Source of the DNA: Hirudinaria manillensis
Taxonomy: Eukaryota; Annelida; Clitellata; Hirudinida; Hirudinidae
Reading direction: 5' to 3'
Assembly (NCBI GenBank): GCA_034509925.1
Contig: CM067531.1
Location: forward strand, 6,028,501-6,092,500
DNA length: 64,000 bases
Position 1 is the stretch's first letter. Every line of letters starts with the position of its first letter. This document shows positions 1 through 11,112 of the stretch, piece by piece. A model generated the notes under the pieces. It worked only from the letters and a program-made list of their open reading frames with translations, was not told the origin of the DNA and made no database searches. The translations under genes were made by a program, and so were the position numbers.

Positions 1-386
1 CGTAACGTAACGTAACATAACATAACTTAAATTAACTTAACTTAACTTAACTTAACTTAACTTAACTTAACTTAACTTAACTTAACTTAACTTAACTTAA
101 CTTAACTTAACTTAACTTAACTTAACTTAACTTAACTTAACTTAACTTAACTTAACTTAACTTAACTTAACTTAACTTAACTTAACTTAACTTAACTTAA
201 CTTAACTTAACTTAACTTAACTTAACTTAACTTAACTTAACTTAACTTAACTTAACTTAACTTAACTTAACTTAACTTAACTTAACTTAACTTAACTTAA
301 CTTAACTTAACTTAACTTAACTTAACTTAACTTAACTTAACTTAACTTAACTTAACTTAACTTAACTTAACTTAACTTAACTTAAC
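1..386. repeat. CTTAA pentanucleotide array
   Basis: A nearly perfect tandem array of the pentamer CTTAA fills the start of the window, after a short degenerate head of CGTAA and CATAA units. Read on the minus strand the unit is TTAAG, one base from the arthropod telomere unit TTAGG, and its orientation is the one a left chromosome end would show. It may equally be an ordinary microsatellite. The array is cut by the window edge. Confidence 0.95.
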
Positions 387-639
387 ATAATATATAAAAA
401 AAGCGGAGTTAGAGGCAAACCTAACTAAGACGTACACCGATGCTCTTCGCTTCCTGAAAGAACTGAGTTGTCCGAAGCGCCTTTCCCGGATTATCCATTT
501 AACGAAGCAACAACATCGATCGGGGAGGTCGAGGAAGTCGTGAAAAATGCCTCGGGACGTTCAAGCTGCTCCATAATATAATAGTTTGCACCTGGGCCAA
601 TGTCGCAGTCGAATGGAAAGTAGCTGAAGATGTATACGT

Positions 640-1417
640 TCCGAAAGAATTTAAGTGCATAAATCAGTTCAGGTCTAGATCGTTGTTGAACATCGAGGGA
701 AAAATCTATTTTTCGTGCTTAGCTGCAAAGCTCATTATGTTTATGACATCATGACAAGTACATCGACACAGCAGTTCAAAAGGAGTTGATCCAGAATGCA
801 AAAAAGAACCAACTCAGCTTATCGGTTGTGCGGCTCGATCTGGTCAAGGCCTACGTATCGGTGTCTCATCAACTCCTCTGGAAGACGTTAGAGATTCACA
901 ATCTAAACGTTCTAAGGCAGCAGATTGTCAAAAGAGTTCTTGACAAGCTCAATGATCTACTCCAACGGTGTCTGGAGCCTGAGAAATCCCGGAGTCTTTC
1001 TCTTACGAGAAGGAAAGTTAACATTGAAGTGTGTTTCATCGCTGGAGGACATTCCGCCGGTTTCAGAAGAGCCAGTAAAGAGCTTGGGAAGTTTTCGATG
1101 AGTTCCTCTGAGACAAAAATCAGGAGGCAGCCACAGTCAGTAGGACGATCGACGTTCTGAAAACTATTGCTGAATCGCCGCTGCAGGGCAGATTCAAAGT
1201 CTGGTTCCTGCAGTTCGTTCTGCTACCTAGACCGCTATGGCCACTAACCATCTACGAAATAGGCCTGCTGTCGGTAGAAGAGATGGAAAGGAAAATAAAT
1301 CGGTGTATAAGGAAATGGTTCGGGTTGCCGCCTTCGGTATCGTCAGTCGCCCTGTACAGGAAGAGCACCCCGTTGAGGCTGTCCCTCAGATCCATCGCTG
1401 AAGAATACAAATGTTGA
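640..1417 (+). pseudogene. Decayed non-LTR retrotransposon reverse transcriptase
   Basis: Broken reading frames retain pieces of a reverse transcriptase. Near 660-720 a frame reads SLLNIEGKIYFS-like, the N-terminal RT motif. At 786-1160 a frame has RLDLVKAYVSVSHQLL, matching the RT LDL-AY-SV-H motif. At 1236-1417 a frame contains WPLTIYEIGL and KWFGLPPSVSS, which match the region after the fingers/palm in an RT family I recall from marine invertebrate and fish genomes. The three pieces lie in collinear order but in different frames with stops between them. It is a dead copy with no visible ends. The assignment to non-LTR elements is firm; the clade is not. Confidence 0.7.
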
Positions 1418-1449
1418 AGAAAAATATGATATAATATACAGTCATTCTT

Positions 1450-2010
1450 CATTACTACAATGATTTGTCGCGTACAAAGATATTTAAACTTGGTGGGAAT
1501 ATTTTAATGAGAGGTCATTCCATTATTGAAGGTATGTTCATAAATTTATTCGTTATAATGATCATAGTAATTAGTGACATCGTAATAAGATTAGCGTTCT
1601 TATTATACAATCACGCAGTTATGATGACATTTTACTATGCTAATGTGCATCGTAAAGATGGACTACTGATACACAATCAATGAGACCTTTTGATCACTCG
1701 TGGAGTGTGAATCAATGGAAGCCAAATATTGATTAATGCCAACAAAGGCTGCATTTCCATAGTGCATTCAAAACCTTCTGCTTTCCACTCGTCGAAGACT
1801 CGGAAAGCGTTAAGTATTATGAAAATTATTAAATAATTTGTCAACTAATTTTAGACATTTGCCTAAAACATTTTTGGTTTATCGCCGAAGTTATTATTAC
1901 AATAAATTTTAAACACCGTCTTTTATTTTAAAGAGCTTTATCTTCGAACCGCATAACCAGGATTCTCAAGGAATCGGCATCTTGTAAAAGTTTCTTTCGA
2001 TCACCAGAAA
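1450..2010. other. Intergenic stretch, nothing recognised
   Basis: AT-rich spacer between the LINE remnant and the first host gene. Short frames here carry no recognisable motif. The promoter of the gene starting at 2011 must lie within it, but no clear TATA or initiator motif stands out. Confidence 0.6.
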
Positions 2011-4834
2011 ATGGGCGGAAATTTCTCGAAGAAGAAACATCTGAAAAATTGCTTCAAGTTGCGCGCAAAATTAAACGACTTGAAACCAGAGAAGAAAGAC
2101 GTTGTCGAGACCGCAGAGGTTCGCGTCGACTACAAAATCTTGGAGTCCTACGACTGCTCGGAGAGAGTCGTCCTCAGGAAGGTTGTGGATCCTGGAATCA
2201 AACTTTTCAGAAGAAGCTTCGAGGGAAGTGAGGCGAAGAACAATTTGGAGTCGATCAAGTCCCGGTTGGGTGGGAGGATGAGGAGCATCAGTCAGGAGGA
2301 AATAACCGATGGGGAACGTGTCCGTGAAGTCTTTTTCCATTCAAGAAGAAGTCCTTCTTTGTCGAGACATTCTGTTAAAAGGAATTCAAGCAGTTTGAGT
2401 ATCCACAGCATCGGTTACAAAGGTGATTCTCCTCGTTCAAACTTAATAAAACACAAGATATTTTAAAGATTGTTTTATTGGCCATTTTGTGAATTACCAA
2501 ACTCGCGCTGCCTAAAAACTTGTTTAAATTGAATGATTTCTCAGTTGAAATCCGTGATTTGCCGAATGTTCAATCAGTGAGACGTAAATGTCGTCAGTTT
2601 GAAGTGAGTTTCGTTCGGTCGTTGACCTCGAATCATCGACTGAGTGCCACTCAGGACCTCCTCAGAGTCCTGGCAGTCGGAATTTCTTACGACAACAATT
2701 TCATAACTTTAGGTGAGGTCTTAAATGAATCAATTAATTCAAATCAAGATATTATTGAAAAATAATCATCCGTGTTAAATAACCAAGAAAACTGCCTCAA
2801 CATGAAGAACGAAGGCAGAAAATTGGATGGAAGCGTGAAATCAATCATTCCCACGAAACTTTTTCAAGTATTACTCGACCTTTTCGAATTACAAAGTGTT
2901 GACATTCCCAGGTGGTCGAGTTTCGCCAGAGAGGTCCAGTTTAAATATTAATTAGTCGCCATTAGCATATTATATTAAAATGAGCTGCTATTAAAGCATC
3001 ATAACGCTCATCGAATTGTGTTGACAAGCAGGTGTTCACCAGTGTCGCGCTGACTGCTTCGAAGGAACTTTCGAGAATCTACGAGTATCAGATTGCTTTG
3101 CTGGCAGAAGGATTGTCGCTGATCGCGTTGGCAAAGGTTTCATCGGAATGTTCGTTGGAACATATATACAACCACAGTCTTCTTCTTAACATCAATTCCA
3201 TTGTACACGGAGCTACTGTCAGAAATAATCTACAGACGGGTTCGTGCAACCCTACTGTGACCCTGTCCGTGCTTATTGGAGAGAAAGAATTGAAATGGGC
3301 GGTTGATGAGATTTTCATTAAACCTGCGCTTAGAAGAGAGCACCTCTTGTTTCAGGATCATTTGCCAGTGAGAATTACTCAGTTTTAATGATAATTCAAT
3401 GTAATTACTTCTTGAGTAGCTGTTTATCTGTTTTCTTTGCATATTTATGATCAGAATGGAATTCCTTGGGATTTTCTGACGAGCAAAGAAAGTGATCCAC
3501 TGCTATATGGTTATAGAGGTATTCTCTTGGAGAGGGACTTTCTCAATGAAGTTTATCAAGTCCATCGAGACGAATACAAATTCGACAAGACGGTATTTTA
3601 ATTATCCTGTTTTTTTTTATTAATTTAGTAATAAAAAATGATGTCAAACACAAAAAAAACATAAAGCAGATTAATAAATAACGCACGTATCGGTATTGGC
3701 TTTGAGGAAGTGCGTGCCTCTGCTGACAGATCCAGAAGTGAAAATTAATGAACAAAAAAGTCACGTCTGGATAACTAATTAATTAACAGCACAATGGAGT
3801 AAATGTAACGTGAATTGCATTGTAAATAACAAATATGAAATGATGAAGTCTGGAACTGTGCTTTACTTGAAGGAATTGTCGATTATAATCTGGAACTATA
3901 ACATCTTTAGAAAATATTTTAAATGGGGATTTCGCAAACGATGGGTTATGTTCGTAGGTATTACGTAGAAAGTGAGAAGGTTTATTATAAATATTACTTT
4001 AAATTATAAAATCAAAATAGTACGTCAAGTCACTAAATTCAATAAATTCCTCATATAAGAAAGTCATTAACGTGTATTCGTCGTTGCTAGTTTCCATGGA
4101 CTGCCGAAGACTTTCACAGACATTACAAACCTCGCAAGAGACTCATCGGCGATGATGTCATCGAGGGCTTCAAGAAGCACCATTCGATTTCTGTCCAAAG
4201 AAGTTTGAACGACTACGTGTCCAACATTTCAGGAAAGAAGTTCATGGCCGAGGAAGTAGAAGTGATCGTTAGGAATTTCAGGCACCAATACGAGATTTTT
4301 GTAAATAATTTGACGATAGAATCAACAAAGCCTACTAAAGCCATTTCGCCAGAAGCTTCGGTCAAACCTTCTTCCACATCGAGCGATGTCCTGCCAGAGA
4401 TAATCTGCAGAGATTCTCCCAATCAGTCTCCGGCTTTAATTAAACGACGTCCTTCAACGAAGGCAGTCATCAAGTTTGCCTTGACGCCAACTCATGCTCC
4501 TGCTTTCAAGACAGATCGATATCTCACTTCCCAGCAACTGAACATGGTCGAACTCAAGGATTTGATGAGTAGCAGTAAACTTAACACCTCGGCAGATGGT
4601 TCAGCGACCAGGAGCTTGTCTGCCGATGAGTCCACGTCTGATACTTCAAACTGCGATTCTCACGATACTTACGGAAGCACTAATTTTAAGTCCAGCCATG
4701 ATTACAGCTTGGCCACTTCCTGCACCAGCAACAACCAGACATTGACTTCTTCTCGACGACTCTACCAAAGCCTCGATGAAAATCCATCTTATTCGGAGTT
4801 CAGAGTTAGGAGGTCAACGTTTTCAGACAATTAA
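2011..4834 (+). CDS. Seven-exon gene, product not recognised, N-myristoylation-type start
   Basis: I do not recognise this protein. A consistent splice model is 2011-2422, 2545-2712, 2788-2933, 3032-3136, 3236-3367, 3455-3592 and 4091-4834. Every junction has GT donor and AG acceptor, and every exon keeps frame (phases 1,1,0,0,0,0), giving about 614 residues. The N-terminus MGGNFSKKK fits the N-myristoylation pattern (Gly2, Ser6, basic tail), so membrane anchoring is plausible. No transmembrane segment or signal peptide is visible. The middle (about residues 138-370) looks like a folded domain with evenly spaced hydrophobics. The last 200 residues are Ser/Thr-rich and probably disordered. The frame coherence across six introns argues for a real gene; exon 5 and its upstream intron are the least certain. 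Confidence 0.6.
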
Positions 4835-5130
4835 TATTGATTATGTTAGTAATCAATTAATATTTGTTGATAGAGCAGTTTATTATATTATGTTGTATTT
4901 TTTAATATTTAATATTTAAATATTTTATTCAAACTCAAGTCGGTTATTGTTATATTTTTTTCTTGCGCCAGAACGATTTATGGTTCGATTTCTATTTATT
5001 TGAAAACATCCTGTGGTAACTATTTAATTAAATCACTGTTTAAATATTCTCACGTTGTCACATTTTATAACAGATAACTTGCTATTGATGGATGGTTTAG
5101 GGGAGAGAAGGTGGAATTCGCGGTTATTGA
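4835..5130. other. Intergenic, AT-rich
   Basis: 3' flank of the preceding gene. It is rich in TTTAATATTT runs, with no AATAAA hexamer close to the stop codon and no other feature recognised. Confidence 0.5.
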
Positions 5131-5134
5131 GGAA

Positions 5135-5245
5135 GATTGTTTGTTTATTTATTTATCTATCTAAACAAAATGAAGGGTCATCCGATGATCACTTACACAT
5201 TTTGCAACTAGTTGTAACTTTTATATTTTTTCAGCATATTTTAAC
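5135..5245 (-). repeat. Truncated LINE 3' end copy
   Basis: The block with TTTATTTATC, AAAATGAAGG, TCATCC and ATGATCACTT resembles the block at 5685-5750 that forms the 3' end of the neighbouring LINE. It is a second, heavily 5'-truncated insertion of the same family in the same orientation (element sense on the minus strand, A/T-rich tail toward lower coordinates). Confidence 0.5.
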
Positions 5246-5666
5246 ATTTTTTTATCTTTATTAACTCTAGCAATACAACGTATAATCGTAAGCAATTGCG
5301 GATATTACACCGAGTCGGATAATGATGGTTACAGATGCTGATAATGGTTACCTTATAAGAAAGGATCGGCTACTACATTTTTTAAAAATTATATTGTTCT
5401 CACTGTTTTATTTTAAATATTTTGTGTTATAAAAAATCTCTTTACAATCGGGTAGCTTTTTCTAATAATTCGATTTTAATGAAGGTCTATAATCTCCTCT
5501 GAGTTTCTCGCCTCCAGTTTTCTTATTGAAATTGAAGAATTTTATTTCAAAATCTCTCTGCCTGCCAGCCAAACTTTCTTTATTAAATACATTATTTATT
5601 TGCAATATCTCTGCATTATCAAGTATCCAGTTTAGCAACTTAAAAACACATTAGCGAGAGAGATTA
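5246..5666. other. Intergenic, nothing recognised
   Basis: AT-rich spacer between two copies of the same LINE 3' end. No open frame, RNA gene or element end was recognised. Confidence 0.45.
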
Positions 5667-6177
5667 CATTTATTTTTATTTTTTATTTATTTGTCTTCAA
5701 AATGAAGGATCATCCCATGACCACTTAAACAATTTTGTAAAATGTTTGTCAACAGAAAATAGAGTGAAACAGAATCAACAGTACCAACAGAAAATTAAGT
5801 TCACTTAATTGAGAGCTAGTTGTTGAGGTTTGAAGTATGCTTTAAAGCGAGATAATGTTGAGGAGTTAATGATGTCAAACGGTAGAGAGTTCCAAGGTTT
5901 GATAATTCGGTTGATAAAGAAATGCTCCCCATGACTGGTGTCTTGACGTGAGCGGAGGATGAGCAAAGGTTCTGGAGACTAGAAACGCATGGAATTTTGG
6001 AATGTTATATTTAACAAGACCGTGGACTATTTTATAGCATAGGCATAAATCATAGATGAGGCGTCGATGTTCGAGGGTTTTAAGTCCAAGTCGTTGAAGT
6101 CTGCTTATGGTATGGCAGCGCTCTGAAACCGGGGGATGGATCCTGTGAAGTATTTTAGAGCAAATTAAGGCATTCAA
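5667..6177 (-). pseudogene. LINE (CR1/Jockey-like) ORF2 3' end, frameshifted
   Basis: The minus-strand frame from 6177 contains RLGLKTLEHRRLIYDLCLCY and HGL, the conserved C-terminal tail of CR1/L2/Jockey-type ORF2 proteins. A frame change near 5930 continues with IIKPWNSLPFDII and a Phe-Lys-Tyr-Phe-like end, the standard last motif of these proteins. The 3' untranslated part runs to an A-rich tail (TTTATTTTT on the plus strand) near 5667. The copy is 5'-truncated and frameshifted, so it is inactive. Confidence 0.75.
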
Positions 6178-7065
6178 GAAAGCAAATTATTCGATAAGAA
6201 TGATTGCTAAAGAGTTGAAACGTCAAGAGGTGTTATCAAACATTTTTGGATGATCCAGAATCGTATGGGAAGAAGTATGCTGGTGGAAGACCAAGAAAAC
6301 TCTCAAAATAGAGTCAGAGACATCTCGTCAGAGGGGCATCACGAGGTAATCTTTCGTATAAACCATTAAAAGAGAAGTTAGAATTATATGTCCATGTGAG
6401 GACAATATGCAACTACTTAAATTCAAGTGGCCAGTTAAAGTTTGAACTGAGAAAACGAGTTCCAGCACTGAAGGATCATCAAAAGGAAAGATGCCTACTT
6501 TGGGCCAAAGGAATGGAGAATTATAATGAAAAGTGGGAGAGTGATTTTCTCAGATGAGAAAAAATTAAACTTGGATGGACCAGATGGCTATATATTATAC
6601 TGGCATGACTTAAGAAAAGAAAGAACATTTCTTTTTTTTTAGCAGAAAACATGGAAAAGGTTCTGTGAAGATCTGGGGAGGAATCTCTTCATCTGAGAGG
6701 ACTGAACTGGTGCATTTGAAAGGAGGACAAGACTCTCAGAAATATATAAAAATGCTCGAGGATTATCTCCTCCTTTTTGTTGGAGCAAGAAAATATGAGT
6801 TCCAGCAAGATAATGCTTCAATTCATGTTTCAAGAGCAACAAGAGCATTTTTCCAGGAGTCCAAAATTCAGGTTATGGAGTGGCCTGCATGTTCCCCAGA
6901 CCTAAATCCGATTACGAATATCTGGGGTATTCTCTCACGAGCTATGTATACAAATGGTCGCCAATATCAGAATGAAAATTAATTAAAAGAGGCAATTTGA
7001 TGGCCTGGAAGGAACTGGATGAAAACACCGTCAAAACTTCATTTCATCAATGAAAAACAGATGTA
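6165..7065 (+). pseudogene. Tc1/mariner superfamily transposase remnant
   Basis: Pieces in several plus-strand frames follow transposase order. A helix-turn-helix-like segment with SIRMIAKELKR and KKYAGGRPRKLS lies at 6200-6310. [16 protein letters not shown], holding the first catalytic Asp, lies near 6545-6590. GSVKIWGGISSSE lies near 6660, QQDNASIHVS with the second Asp near 6803, and WPACSPDLNPI near 6885. The motif set is that of Tc1/Tc3-type DDE transposases. Stops and frame changes, and a stop just after 6982, make it non-functional. It abuts the LINE end on the left and a short element on the right. No inverted terminal repeats were recognised. Confidence 0.85.
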
Positions 7066-7069
7066 TAGA

Positions 7070-7430
7070 AGTCATCTATATAAATAAAAATGCAGTGTGT
7101 TTTTATCAGTTAAATGTTCTCTGAAAGTACTTAACCAATTGCTTTGAAATTTTAACACAACAGAGTGCTCGATTAGAGGAGTGCTTTATATAGGTTTCAT
7201 ATGCCACAACTATATCATGTAAAAATACGCTTTTTCGAAAATCCTGCCATTTTGCCACGATAACGTCACTGCCTTATCTATACAAATAAACTTTAGCGAG
7301 ACATTAAACAGCTTAAACTATCGTAACCCTCAAGCATTGTGAAATTGTAGAAATAAACATATTAGAAAATTTCTTTCTTATAAAATTAATCAGATTGAAC
7401 CACAGCAAAGCGTGGCTTGGCACCTCTACT
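7070..7430 (+). mobile_element. Non-autonomous Helitron/Helentron-like short element
   Basis: The stretch begins near a CATCTATATAAATAAAAATG motif and ends with the palindrome CCACAGCAAAGCGTGG (7400-7415), followed by a short tail CTTGGCACCTCTACT. I recall this 5' motif and a 3' hairpin of the form CNNNGCGAAGCNNNG plus tail from many animal Helitron-like non-autonomous elements. It carries no ORF. The class is an inference from end structure; a decayed short element of another type remains possible. Confidence 0.45.
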
Positions 7431-8256
7431 TTTGAATAAAACTATAAGCTATTAAGAAATTAATTTACTTAATTTAAAATAAAATTTTGTTGACAAAACA
7501 CTTAAATTGTCATTTATTAAATTGTGACCATAAGCATATTTCTATACCTAAAAATGAATTTTTGTTGAATTTACACTTAATTCTTAATCAAAGTAAAAAA
7601 AAAATAAGATATATATTCTGTGTGAATACTATATACACATCCTCTTATTTTGTTTGTAATCACCTTTAAAATCAAGGTTATAGTAAAAAAAAGTGGTGGG
7701 TCATAAAGTTTCTTCTACCACTGTAAATCATATTGTGTCAGGTTAATAATATGTTGTCGTTGAATGTGGCGCATGCTTCGTGTTTTTGAAATGATTCCCA
7801 ACAGATTTAAGCCGCAAATAGAATGAAAAATACTAAATATACTTACAAAATAAGAGCAGAAACGTGAAAGGGAAAATCACCGACACTTTGGTAACAATTA
7901 TTAAAGATTAGTAAAACATGACTTTATGCATGAGGGAACTTCTTTAAAATTAAGTACTATTTGTAGTTATTGCGAAGAAGGGTATTTTGAATGAATAAAA
8001 CTTAGAAAATTTTTTTAATTTGAAATTTTATACCAAATTGGGTCTTTAAACCTGCAATATGATATCGTTTTTAGCTCCTAACGTCCAACCACGTCAAAAC
8101 GCGACCGATTGTAAAAATCGAGTTCCCACCCTAAAACTGCGTGACTTTCTTTTGGTGCAGTCAACAAAAACAAAGAACCAAATCCACTTTTGCGGCGAAT
8201 TAAATCGCCAAGAAAAAGCGAGATGGAGAAATACAGGTTTAGTATCAACTTGATTG
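7431..8256. other. Intergenic, nothing recognised
   Basis: AT-rich spacer with only short frames lacking motifs. It could hold the 3' UTR of the minus-strand gene that ends near 8257. Confidence 0.5.
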
Positions 8257-9651
8257 TTACCAATTTGTTAGAAATCCAGGAAAATCGATCCCCAAGATCA
8301 TACACTGGAAGCGGTAAGATGCGATTGCAATTACACCAGGGCTTTCATCTCATTGTCGTGGACCCTTTGTTCTTTGTGTGCCTCGTACCGCATTTGATCC
8401 AAGGCCTAAGTTATGTTAATTTATATAAGTGCTTTATTGGCAAAACAGAAATGTAGTAATGTATTTACTCTGATGCTGGGAACTCCATCTCTGTTGCCAA
8501 GTTGCTTCACTTCTTCCGGCAACCCTTCCAACTGTCGAAAATTGAACGTGACGGATGACACGTTTTCCAGTTTCTTGGCGAAGTTTCTCCTCAGCTTCTT
8601 TCCCCGGATTGGTCTTCTAACAGTTTCACCCACGTTGTGCACACATATGTCGGAGGAATATGTGGCAATTCCTTCGAAGGGCTTATCCTTATTGACGTAA
8701 AATTTGAACTTCACCGGACAACCTTGAAATGAAGTGTAATCGCTCTTTGATATTCTCTTACTTCAAATAAACATGCATAATAAGCCAAAACAACGAACCT
8801 CGAAATGAACAAGATCCACTAGTTATAAAGAGCTTGCCTCGTCCATGGGAAATTTGTACTGCCACCTCGTGCCGACGGAACACGAAGGAACAGAATGGGT
8901 TCGAAGACTTTAGCACGTCAGAGACAACATTTGTCCAACCCAAGTCTTTCAGCCTGCGACCTTCCCGACTTTGAAGGATTTCACGCCACTTGTCCTCGGG
9001 GATTTTAGTAGCCTTTGGCTTCTGTTCGATTGGCCGAGTTATTACACTCGGTTTGTCAAACCCATTCTAAAAACAAAGCGAATGGTGACATCAATTTGAA
9101 TAAATTTTCGCAGTGCTTTATGTGTTACTGTGTCATCTCCTACTTTCTTCTGGTCAGGGGTTTCGTTGCAATCCACGGTGGAACCTTCCCAGCCACTCAC
9201 CTGCAATCACATTTTTCCTTGACCAATGATAACAAACATCTAGCAACAAAAGTTGACTCTTACTGTTTCAGGAGTAACATTCCCCACTTCCTCAGCTTCC
9301 ATTACAGCAGATGCTGTTTCGGGAATAACAGTCCCAACTTCCCCTCCTTCTGCTGCTGTTATCTGGGGTAAATGTTATTGATGAAAAATTGAGTATGTGA
9401 AATCACTCGTTTCAACTTACTGTTGATACGCTGCCGTTGCCCACTCCGCTAATTCCTTTCCTAAAATGCCGGTAGTGCAAACCTTGCAGCACTTGCTTGG
9501 ACCTTACGGACCAAGACATCTGAAGTTCTTCGCAAGTTCTCTGAAGAATTTCGGAAAGGCTACCTTCCAACTTACCCATAATTTCAATAACGGAAGCGAC
9601 CGGTATCTTGGAACGCTTTACATTCCTATATAAAGTTACGTAACGCGACAT
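8257..9651 (-). CDS. Zinc-finger protein of transposon-associated (FLYWCH/MULE-like) type
   Basis: Minus-strand exons with matching phases are 9421-9651, 9264-9362, 9144-9200, 8799-9066, 8469-8722, 8337-8405 and, less surely, 8257-8304. Together they encode roughly 340 residues starting MSRYVTLYRNVKRSK. All introns except the last follow GT-AG and keep frame. Residues about 195-240 hold CSFRGCPVKF followed by a spaced Cys-x-His (DICVH) and RRPIRGKK. This resembles the Cys/His binding module found ahead of MULE-type transposase domains in invertebrates. No transposase core is present, so this is either a domesticated N-terminal module or a decaying transposon gene. The specific family is uncertain and I assign no symbol. 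Confidence 0.5.
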
Positions 9652-10055
9652 AGTTATAACAACAGAGATATTTCTAAGTCTCAAAATTGAAAGCACTTCA
9701 ATATCATCAAAACACCAGCGTCATTCGAGCCCGTAAACAAAATGCGTGAGCCCGTAAACAAAATGGATCAGTGGAACTGCATCAGCGTCATAGGAGCCCG
9801 ACAACAAAGTGGATTAGAAAATAAACAAAAATAATTATTTGCATGAGGTCACCAAGCCAATCATAGGACGGAGGTGTGATTTGCATATGATTAGGGCGGA
9901 CCTGAAATAATGAAGTAAATAATAAAACAAACGAATGAAGTGATTTTTAATTTTGAAGATTTAAGGATAAATAAATAAAAATTTTAAAAAAATAATACAT
10001 ATATATTTATAATCAATACCTCAAATACCACGAACATTAAGAGTTTACATCTTCG
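9652..10055. repeat. Degenerate repeats flanking the 171-bp array
   Basis: Several short units of the form GAGCCCGTAAACAAAATG recur between 9725 and 9815 and resemble the GTGAACAAAATAGG core of the tandem array that starts near 10056. The block at 10010-10050 is shared almost exactly with 44290-44332. No gene was recognised. Confidence 0.5.
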
Positions 10056-10545
10056 TTTTTGGCATCGTGAACAAAATAGGTGGATTTGCAAAAAAATTTA
10101 AAAAATAGAAATTGTAGAGGATAGTTTCATGATTCTTGTGATGTATTTACTTTTAAAATTGATGCAGCAGAACTGCTGCGTTTGAAGTTTGAAGTTGACT
10201 CAACACGCAGTGTAAGGGTCCGCGTCGTTTTGGCCTCGTGAACAAAATAGGTGGATTTACAAGAAAATTTAAAAAATAGAAATTGTAGGGGATAGTTTTA
10301 TGATTCGTGTGATGTATTTACTTTTAAAATTGATTCAGTGGAATTGCTGCGCTTGGAGTTCGAAGTAGACTCAACACGCAGCGTAAGGGTACGTGTCGTT
10401 TTGGCGTCGTGAACAAAATAGGTAAATTTTCAAGAAAATTTAAAAAATATAAATTGTAGAGGATAGTTTCATGATTCGTTTGATGTATTTACTTTAAAAA
10501 TTGATTCAGTAGAACTGCTGCGCTTGAAGTTAGAATAATCGCCGG
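10056..10545. repeat. 171-bp tandem repeat, about 2.8 copies
   Basis: The unit beginning CGTGAACAAAATAGG starts at 10066, 10237 and 10408, an exact 171-bp spacing. Each unit carries a polypurine TTTAAAAAATA block, a GATGTATTTACTTT block and a CTCAACACGCAG block. Copies differ by a few percent. It looks like a satellite fragment or an internal array of a DNA transposon. Confidence 0.9.
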
Positions 10546-11040
10546 CTAGCTAGCTGAAAAAAAAGCGAAGTACTTGTTCAGTCTGGTACTTGTACTTAAA
10601 AAACCCTAGTACTCCTGAGTAATTGTGATTGGTTTCTCGGTAGTGGTACTTGTACTCATATTCTGACCGTAGTACGAAATTTTTTATAAACTTCTTAACA
10701 TCTTTAAGATTACCTTGTAATAAGACTCTTGCTGGAAATCAACCTGTAATAAATAACTCTCTAGAAGAAATTATGTAAACCATTAGTTGTACGAGTCATA
10801 ATTGAGGCATTATTGTGATTTATATAGTGAAATTGATACAGTAACTTATTGAAAGAAAAGATTCAATTCATAAATTTTCAATCATTAACAACTTAACTCA
10901 AAAAACATTGAATTGCTAACTTATTTGCAAATTAGGTAATTTCAGTTGGAGCTACTTAGTCACCATTAAAAACAATGATGTTGTTATTTTAATTTTATTT
11001 GTGTCAGGTTAGGTGTCAGAGATCAGTACTGTCTGCAAGT
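10546..11040. other. Intergenic, repeat-like in its first 150 bp
   Basis: Between 10550 and 10690 the motif GTACTTGTACT recurs in both partial and full form, as in subterminal regions of some hAT elements. No ends or duplications were found. The rest is AT-rich with nothing recognised. Confidence 0.4.
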
Positions 11041-11041
11041 C

Positions 11042-11047
11042 TTTATT
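11042..11047 (-). terminator. DNAL1 polyadenylation signal
   Basis: An AATAAA hexamer on the minus strand lies about 65 nt past the DNAL1 stop codon, a normal position for the cleavage/polyadenylation signal. Confidence 0.6.
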
Positions 11048-11112
11048 CACAAATTGAAGCTGATCACCGGGACAGAATGTTTCATGATTTCGACCTGCGA
11101 CTGAATCTTCAT

